A DNA stretch of 64,000 nucleotides, taken from NCBI RefSeq assembly GCF_014192475.1, contig NZ_JACHXZ010000001.1:470900-534899 (forward strand), read 5' to 3'. The DNA comes from Simiduia aestuariiviva (GTDB taxonomy: Bacteria > Pseudomonadota > Gammaproteobacteria > Pseudomonadales > Cellvibrionaceae). The position numbers and the translations under genes were made by a program. The notes under the pieces are model-generated. The model saw nothing but the letters and a program-made list of their open reading frames with translations. It made no database searches and was not told where the DNA came from. This document shows, piece by piece, positions 59,164-64,000 of this stretch (position 1 is the stretch's first letter; every line of letters begins with the position of its first letter).

Positions 59164-62100
59164 CTACCAAGCGAGCGTCAGGGGTTCGGTGGTCGCGCCC
59201 TCTCGGTCAAATTCACAGGCTAATTCCCAACCTTGCCCCTGCTGCTGCAGCGACAGCAGCGCGAAGCCGTCGCCGGGAAAATAGTCGGTGTGTATTTCGC
59301 AGGGCACAAGTCCGCTTTGCGTGTGGAGCTGAATGACCTCATCGCCCGCCAACTCTTCCGGCCGCGTGTTCACAAAGGGCAGCGGTGCATTGAGGCCCGA
59401 GCTGTGAATGGAGAAGCAGCGCTGCACGGCGTCTGGGTGTCGGAAGGTCAGGGTTACGCAACTGGATAAATGCTCATCGCCCGACACAAACACCAGATTC
59501 TGAATGCGCTGTTCGGCAATGTAGGTCAGCAATTCGATCAATTGACCCGGATAGCCATCCCAGGCGTCGGACTGACAGGCGGCGCCCACCCCCGTTGCCG
59601 AGCGCAATCGCCGCGGCAGCAACATCGCGGCGCTGGCCACCAGCTTGGGCTGGCTCGCCGGCGTTTTGGCGAGCCAGTCTTTGAGCTCCTTGAACTGCGC
59701 GGCGCACATCATGGGCCGGTGGGCATCGGTGGGGGTGCGGCCATCGCGCTCGGTGCGACTGTCGGCCAGAAACAGGGCCAGTTGCTGAAATTCGCGCTGC
59801 TGCCAGAGTGGCAACTTACGCGCTTCGGTTTGGGGCGATGGCAGTGGGTGGCAGCGCGCCGGCTCGGCTGGCATCACGTTCAATTGGCGCTGAAACAGCA
59901 GGTAGCTGCTGCGCGCTGGCGTAAATTGCCCGTAGTGTTGGCTGCGCCCCTGCTGGTTGTCCCAATCGTTCGCGATCTCGTGGTCGTCCGGCATCATGTA
60001 GCTCGGCAATCGACGCAGCACCGATTGCACCGGCGGTTGTTTGAGCCATTCGTGGTAGGGCTCCACATAGCGCTCGAAATAGGTTTGGGCATCGGCCATG
60101 CCGGCGGTGGGGTCCACATACACTTGGTCGCCAATGAGCAGTAACAGATTGGGCGCTGTGGGTTGATCCAAGCGCGCGGCTAAACGGGCGTAAGAGCGAT
60201 AGGCGCAGGCGTGATCAAACAACATGGCCGGATATTGGCAGGCCGCCACTGCGAGCCGAATGCGGTTGTCCTTGGGCAGTGTCCAGTGCAGTTCCCGCTG
60301 CGGGCGCAGGGGGTGTGCTAGCTGTTCGGCTATCGGTTCAACGCAGGCGGGTAGCAAGCCACGCAGTATTTTAAGGCACTCGGCCACTAGCACGGGATCG
60401 CAGCCAGTGGGCGGCGGCGCGTGCAGCAAATCCAGTAAGTTGTCGGGCAGCCTTGCGTGCAGTGTCAGTTGCGACAGGGGCTTGCTGTCGTCGTGAATGA
60501 GCAGGGGCAGCCAGCGCTGGGCGCAGTGTTCAGCCTCGTGCTCGACCAGTAAAAATTTAAGCCATTGGTGTTTGGCGGGATGGGCGAAATGCAGTTGGTA
60601 ATTGTGTGATAGCGAAGGGTTTTGCATATCCAATGGCGCGCAGGGCTCACCCTGCGCATTGAGGCGCACAAACAACACGTATTCCGGCGCCCGTCCGGCG
60701 GGGTCGACGCCCAGCATCACGGGTAAACGGCCCTCGGCCGCCGGCCCAATAACGGGTCCAAGTGCGGGTAATTCGGCCCGCTGTTTGGGGGTGTTGCGCA
60801 CCGCGGCCTTGGTCTCTAGCGGCTGTTTATAGCGCTCCGGGTCGTTGAAAAACGCTTCGATTGCGCGGAATACTTTATGGCTGCCGCGCCCAATCAGTAA
60901 ATCTTGATGGCCAAACCCCTTAAAGATGTGGTGCCGCGCAGTGTATTCGCCTTCGTTGAGTTCGGCCGCGATATCGGCCATGGCACTGGCCATGAGCGTG
61001 GCGGTGCCCACGTCGGCCAAGCCGCTGTCTTCAGCGTGCAGCGTAAGGGTGTTAAAGCGCCAGCGTTGGGCCAGGTTCTCGCGCGTGGCGTAGCAGTTTT
61101 CGCCTTGAAAATTGGTGATCTGTTCCTGCAGCGCGAAGTGAATAGTTTGCGCCAGCGTGCCCAAAGACAGGGGGCCAAATATGTCATCGATATGGGTGAG
61201 CAAGCGATCGGACATGTTGTGCAGGGCAAACGCCCGGCCAAACAGCGCGTCGATGCGCCGCCGCGTGGACGACCAGCGCACGCGCCGGCCCGGCAGTATG
61301 GGATTTTCGCGACAGAATTCTGCGCGCGGATAAGGCAGCGCTTGCAGCAGCCGATCCAGCACCGATTCGGCCATCTTGGGCGCTTCGCTGGGCCGGAATT
61401 GATAGGGCAGGTTGCCCAACAGGTGGCGCACATTTTTTAACAGGTAGCCGCGGGTCATGTTGTCGGGGCAAAAGGACACCTTGGGGCCCACTTGGCTGAG
61501 CACCACGTGCCGGAGTCGGGCCGGCAGTCGATCGCGCATCTGGTAGTAGGGTGCGCCGGCCGGTGGGGCTTGGAGTATCGCCATGCTGAGCATGGCGGCG
61601 CCCATGCAGTGGGCAATAACGTCGCACTGCTCGGCGCCCGTGGCCTCCAGCACGGTGGCGAAGGCGAGCGGTATGTCCTTGAAGGCCACGTCTTCAAAGT
61701 GCCACGGCAACATGGCCGACAGCAAACCACAGGAGGTGCGCAAATCCACCAGCCACACGTCGCGGCCCGCGCGGTAAAAGTACTCGGCGGCGCTGGTGTC
61801 GATGGCGGGGTGAGCAAAGGTGGTGCTGGAGGCTGTGTAGCCGTGCAACATCACCAGCGGTGTCTCGCAGTTTTCGGGCCGGCCATAGCGGGTTAGCCGG
61901 ATTGAAATGGGTAAACCGTTGTCCAGCCGGTCCACCTCTAGCTCGCGAATTTCGGGTTCCGGCAGGCCCGCCAGTGGACCCGCCAAGCGCTTGGGTTGAC
62001 GCGGCTCGGGTGCGTCGGGCTTGCGAAAGGTCCACACGTGGGTGTGGATCAACAGGCGCACGAAAAAGCAGTGAAAGGAGATGAGGTCAGCAAACCCTCG

Positions 62101-64000
62101 TACCAAATTGGCCTGTTGAACAATGCGCAGGAGCGGCTTATCGCGCCGGGCCAGGTAGCGGTTGTCAAAGGCCAGTACCGTAGGCTTGGCAAGCCCAGGA
62201 AAGTGTGTGAGCGCTAACTCTGTCAATTGTTGAATGGGATTGGCGGCACGGGCATAGGTGATGTGCTTCTCGCCGTATATGCGGTGCTCTTGGGCCGAGT
62301 GCAAATGCGATAGCGCCGCGGGCCAACCGTCGAGGGGTCGGTGAATGGCGAGTTCGTATTCAAACAGCCGCACCTGACCCGAGTGGCTGGCAAGGTTGCG
62401 CAAATCGCGCAATTTGCGCAGCAGTTTGACCCTTGGCGCCTGCGCCAGGCCAAACCAGGAGCGTACCCGCAGCGCCATGGCATCGGCAAAATCGCGCAAT
62501 CCACGGTTGAGGATATAGGCCCAGGCCGCGCGCCATATGCGCTGCCGCGCGCTGCTTTGAGCGCGGTGCATGATCTCCAGCGAACCGCTGATCGGCGCAA
62601 TGAGCAGTGCTTTTGCCGCCATCTCCGCTTCGCTCGCCTTGCTCTTGGTGAGCGCGTCCCAGTCTTCGGGTTCGAACAAGCGCAGCTCGCTGCAATTTTC
62701 GCCGTCTCTTGATTTGAGGATTTGTGCGGTGCGGCGCTGACGATCCTGCTCGCCAGTGGTCCAAAAATAGTCGGCGGCGGCTTTAGGGGCAAAGCACAGC
62801 GTCAATTCGGCCATCAGCGTGCGCCGACCGTTTGCCGTGTCTATTTGCACCGCGCCGTTTAAGCGTTCATTGACCTCAATTTGAGTGTCGCAGCTGGTGT
62901 CCGGGTGATCGGTATCTCGCCAAACGGGTCGCTGACGCCAGCCTTCAGTACCGGCGGCGTGCGCTTGCCAGTGCCATAGGTCGCGCAGCTGCTCGGCGGC
63001 GCGCAGTGCCACGGCGGCGATGGTCAGGGCCGGGTTAATGCCCAGAGCGGAGGGCATAATCGCGCCGTCCAATACCACCAGCCCTTCGTGCAAGCCGCCT
63101 TCGGGGGCGGCGTTAAAGACCCGGCCGAGGTGATCCACAACGCCGTGTTTGCACTCGTCTGCCATGGCGCAACCGCCCAGGGGATGCACGGTCAACAGTG
63201 GGCCCTTCTCGCTATCGAAGAGATCGGCCAATTTGTCGGGCAGTGGGCTCCAGGCGGGATTGCTGAGAATCCGGCCGCCGACGCTGCCACCCGTGAGATT
63301 GCGCAGTTGGTCTATTTGTGTGTCAAACAGGTCTTTGTTGCGTGCGCCCGGCCAGCGCACCTGCAAGCCGCCCTCCGGCAGCGCTTTGGCATCTTGTCTT
63401 GCGCTCGGCTCCGCGGGCCATTCCAATTGCCCGTCGGCGTCGTCGTTACCCATGATCGCGTAGAGCGCGGTGTGGCCGAGCTGGCGGCGGTTGAGGGAGA
63501 GCGGGTCGTCGGTGGGTTGGCCGCGCGGGTGCGGTGTGAGATCCGGTTCGCTCAAATTGTGCAGGCTGTTTGTGGTGGTGTAGAGCTCGGCAAAAATGCG
63601 CGCCAAGGGCGCGGGTACCGCCATTTCTTCGATAATTAACCCCACGGATTTGCGCAGGTCGACAATGCCGGTGATGGTGGGCCCCACGGTGCGATCACTC
63701 GGGCGCGTGTCGCCCCAGGCGATGGCATTGACCGCGTTATCTTGCTGAAAGCCCACCGCAATGGCGTCGCCGTTGCCGGAAAAATGTTGGCCCAGCGCGC
63801 GCGAAAATTGCAATTCTTCGCTGGTCGAGCGCATTAAAATTTCAGTGGACCCCAAACTGCCGGCGGCGATGATGACGCGCTGGGCGTGAATTTCGATGGG
63901 CGCCTGCTGCCCCGCGCGCAACTTGTCGTGGGTGTAGTAACAGGCCAAGCACCAGCTGCCATCCGATTGCTTGCGCAGCCGCGACACGCTGACACCGGCA
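59164..64000 (-). CDS. Giant fusion: GMC oxidoreductase, alpha/beta hydrolase, PhoD-like phosphatase (N-terminus outside window)
   Basis: At least 1612 residues; the frame is open to the right edge. Part 1 (about 64000-62950) is the C-terminal portion of a GMC/cholesterol-oxidase-like flavoenzyme: QRVIIAAGSLGSTEIL, then HPLGGCAMADECKHGVVDHLGRVF and INPALTIAAVALRAAEQL. Part 2 (about 61900-60850) is an alpha/beta hydrolase: MLHGYTASSTTF (oxyanion region), VIAHCMGAA (nucleophile elbow, with Cys at 61606-61608 instead of Ser), and GFGHQDLLIGRGS (catalytic His). Part 3 (about 60300-59200) is PhoD-like: LLIGDQVYVDPTAG, YMMPDDHEIANDWDN, and FVSGDEHLSSC. The fusion suggests a multistep pathway on lipid or sterol-like substrates; the true start is outside the window. 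Confidence 0.85.
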   Translation of the reverse strand, partial: AGVSVSRLRKQSDGSWCLACYYTHDKLRAGQQAPIEIHAQRVIIAAGSLGSTEILMRSTSEELQFSRALGQHFSGNGDAIAVGFQQDNAVNAIAWGDTRPSDRTVGPTITGIVDLRKSVGLIIEEMAVPAPLARIFAELYTTTNSLHNLSEPDLTPHPRGQPTDDPLSLNRRQLGHTALYAIMGNDDADGQLEWPAEPSARQDAKALPEGGLQVRWPGARNKDLFDTQIDQLRNLTGGSVGGRILSNPAWSPLPDKLADLFDSEKGPLLTVHPLGGCAMADECKHGVVDHLGRVFNAAPEGGLHEGLVVLDGAIMPSALGINPALTIAAVALRAAEQLRDLWHWQAHAAGTEGWRQRPVWRDTDHPDTSCDTQIEVNERLNGAVQIDTANGRRTLMAELTLCFAPKAAADYFWTTGEQDRQRRTAQILKSRDGENCSELRLFEPEDWDALTKSKASEAEMAAKALLIAPISGSLEIMHRAQSSARQRIWRAAWAYILNRGLRDFADAMALRVRSWFGLAQAPRVKLLRKLRDLRNLASHSGQVRLFEYELAIHRPLDGWPAALSHLHSAQEHRIYGEKHITYARAANPIQQLTELALTHFPGLAKPTVLAFDNRYLARRDKPLLRIVQQANLVRGFADLISFHCFFVRLLIHTHVWTFRKPDAPEPRQPKRLAGPLAGLPEPEIRELEVDRLDNGLPISIRLTRYGRPENCETPLVMLHGYTASSTTFAHPAIDTSAAEYFYRAGRDVWLVDLRTSCGLLSAMLPWHFEDVAFKDIPLAFATVLEATGAEQCDVIAHCMGAAMLSMAILQAPPAGAPYYQMRDRLPARLRHVVLSQVGPKVSFCPDNMTRGYLLKNVRHLLGNLPYQFRPSEAPKMAESVLDRLLQALPYPRAEFCRENPILPGRRVRWSSTRRRIDALFGRAFALHNMSDRLLTHIDDIFGPLSLGTLAQTIHFALQEQITNFQGENCYATRENLAQRWRFNTLTLHAEDSGLADVGTATLMASAMADIAAELNEGEYTARHHIFKGFGHQDLLIGRGSHKVFRAIEAFFNDPERYKQPLETKAAVRNTPKQRAELPALGPVIGPAAEGRLPVMLGVDPAGRAPEYVLFVRLNAQGEPCAPLDMQNPSLSHNYQLHFAHPAKHQWLKFLLVEHEAEHCAQRWLPLLIHDDSKPLSQLTLHARLPDNLLDLLHAPPPTGCDPVLVAECLKILRGLLPACVEPIAEQLAHPLRPQRELHWTLPKDNRIRLAVAACQYPAMLFDHACAYRSYARLAARLDQPTAPNLLLLIGDQVYVDPTAGMADAQTYFERYVEPYHEWLKQPPVQSVLRRLPSYMMPDDHEIANDWDNQQGRSQHYGQFTPARSSYLLFQRQLNVMPAEPARCHPLPSPQTEARKLPLWQQREFQQLALFLADSRTERDGRTPTDAHRPMMCAAQFKELKDWLAKTPASQPKLVASAAMLLPRRLRSATGVGAACQSDAWDGYPGQLIELLTYIAEQRIQNLVFVSGDEHLSSCVTLTFRHPDAVQRCFSIHSSGLNAPLPFVNTRPEELAGDEVIQLHTQSGLVPCEIHTDYFPGDGFALLSLQQQGQGWELACEFDREGATTEPLTLAW

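Noticed and set aside
1-64000. CRISPR array, rRNA, tRNA, insertion sequences or prophage
   Set aside because: No regularly spaced direct repeats, rRNA or tRNA signatures, transposase or phage structural genes were seen anywhere in the window.

Overview
The window looks like chromosomal DNA of a free-living, probably marine or soil gammaproteobacterium, most likely near Cellvibrionaceae (Simiduia/Saccharophagus-like). This is inferred from the order prmA then DUF3426 zinc-ribbon gene, the secreted and lipoprotein starch enzymes, the abundance of GGDEF/EAL and histidine-kinase genes, Fur-type boxes, and generally moderate-to-high GC. No rRNA, tRNA, CRISPR array or complete transposon was recognised.

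Layout. 1-2249: DUF3426 zinc-ribbon membrane protein (cut by the left edge) and prmA. 2451-3485: a LacI-type regulator. 3671-6620: an AT-rich island of five same-strand genes separated by attC recombination sites, i.e. an integron cassette array with no integrase in the window (a CALIN-type cluster). It is followed by a strongly structured, gene-free segment (6659-6837) that may encode an RNA. 7453-17602: a starch/maltodextrin locus with a secreted pullulanase, an SLC45-type sugar transporter, a lipoprotein alpha-amylase and a cytoplasmic alpha-glucosidase; the three enzyme promoters share a CATACGTATG palindrome. 17722-20510: a three-gene unit in which a thermolysin-family protease is split into a separate propeptide protein and a catalytic protein with a JDVT-CTERM-like sorting tail, followed by a CPBP glutamic protease that would be its sortase (MrtJ-like).

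20741-33256: hybrid histidine kinase, TrhA/hemolysin III, an M13 metallopeptidase lipoprotein, small SRPBCC and VOC proteins, an oxidoreductase remnant with a large internal deletion, a DUF3718 protein, a membrane-anchored chemotaxis transducer, the putrescine pathway aguB-aguA, a COG0523 metallochaperone GTPase, and a divergent pair of unknown genes sharing a near-consensus Fur box. 33586-43271: housekeeping and small-enzyme genes (CWC and PhnB-like proteins, rlmE, FAD dehydrogenase plus RNA methyltransferase, tdk, DUF1643, Asp/Glu racemase, PaiB-like, DUF2238, two tandem periplasmic binding proteins, GNAT).

43288-57952 is rich in signalling: a tightly packed kinase, receiver and receiver-GGDEF-EAL operon, feoAB under a Fur-like box, a Bcr/CflA efflux pump, a GAF kinase, an unknown 212-residue protein, and a 1322-residue CHASE-PAS-GAF-GGDEF-EAL protein. 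58084-59128 carries a SYLF protein overlapping a second secreted protein. The right edge (59164-64000) is one giant gene fusing a GMC oxidoreductase, an alpha/beta hydrolase with a cysteine at the nucleophile position, and a PhoD-like phosphatase.

The strongest candidates for unusual biology are the integrase-less cassette array with the structured element at its end, the split protease with its dedicated sorting enzyme, and the GMC/hydrolase/PhoD fusion. All family assignments were made by reading motifs by eye; no database search was run.
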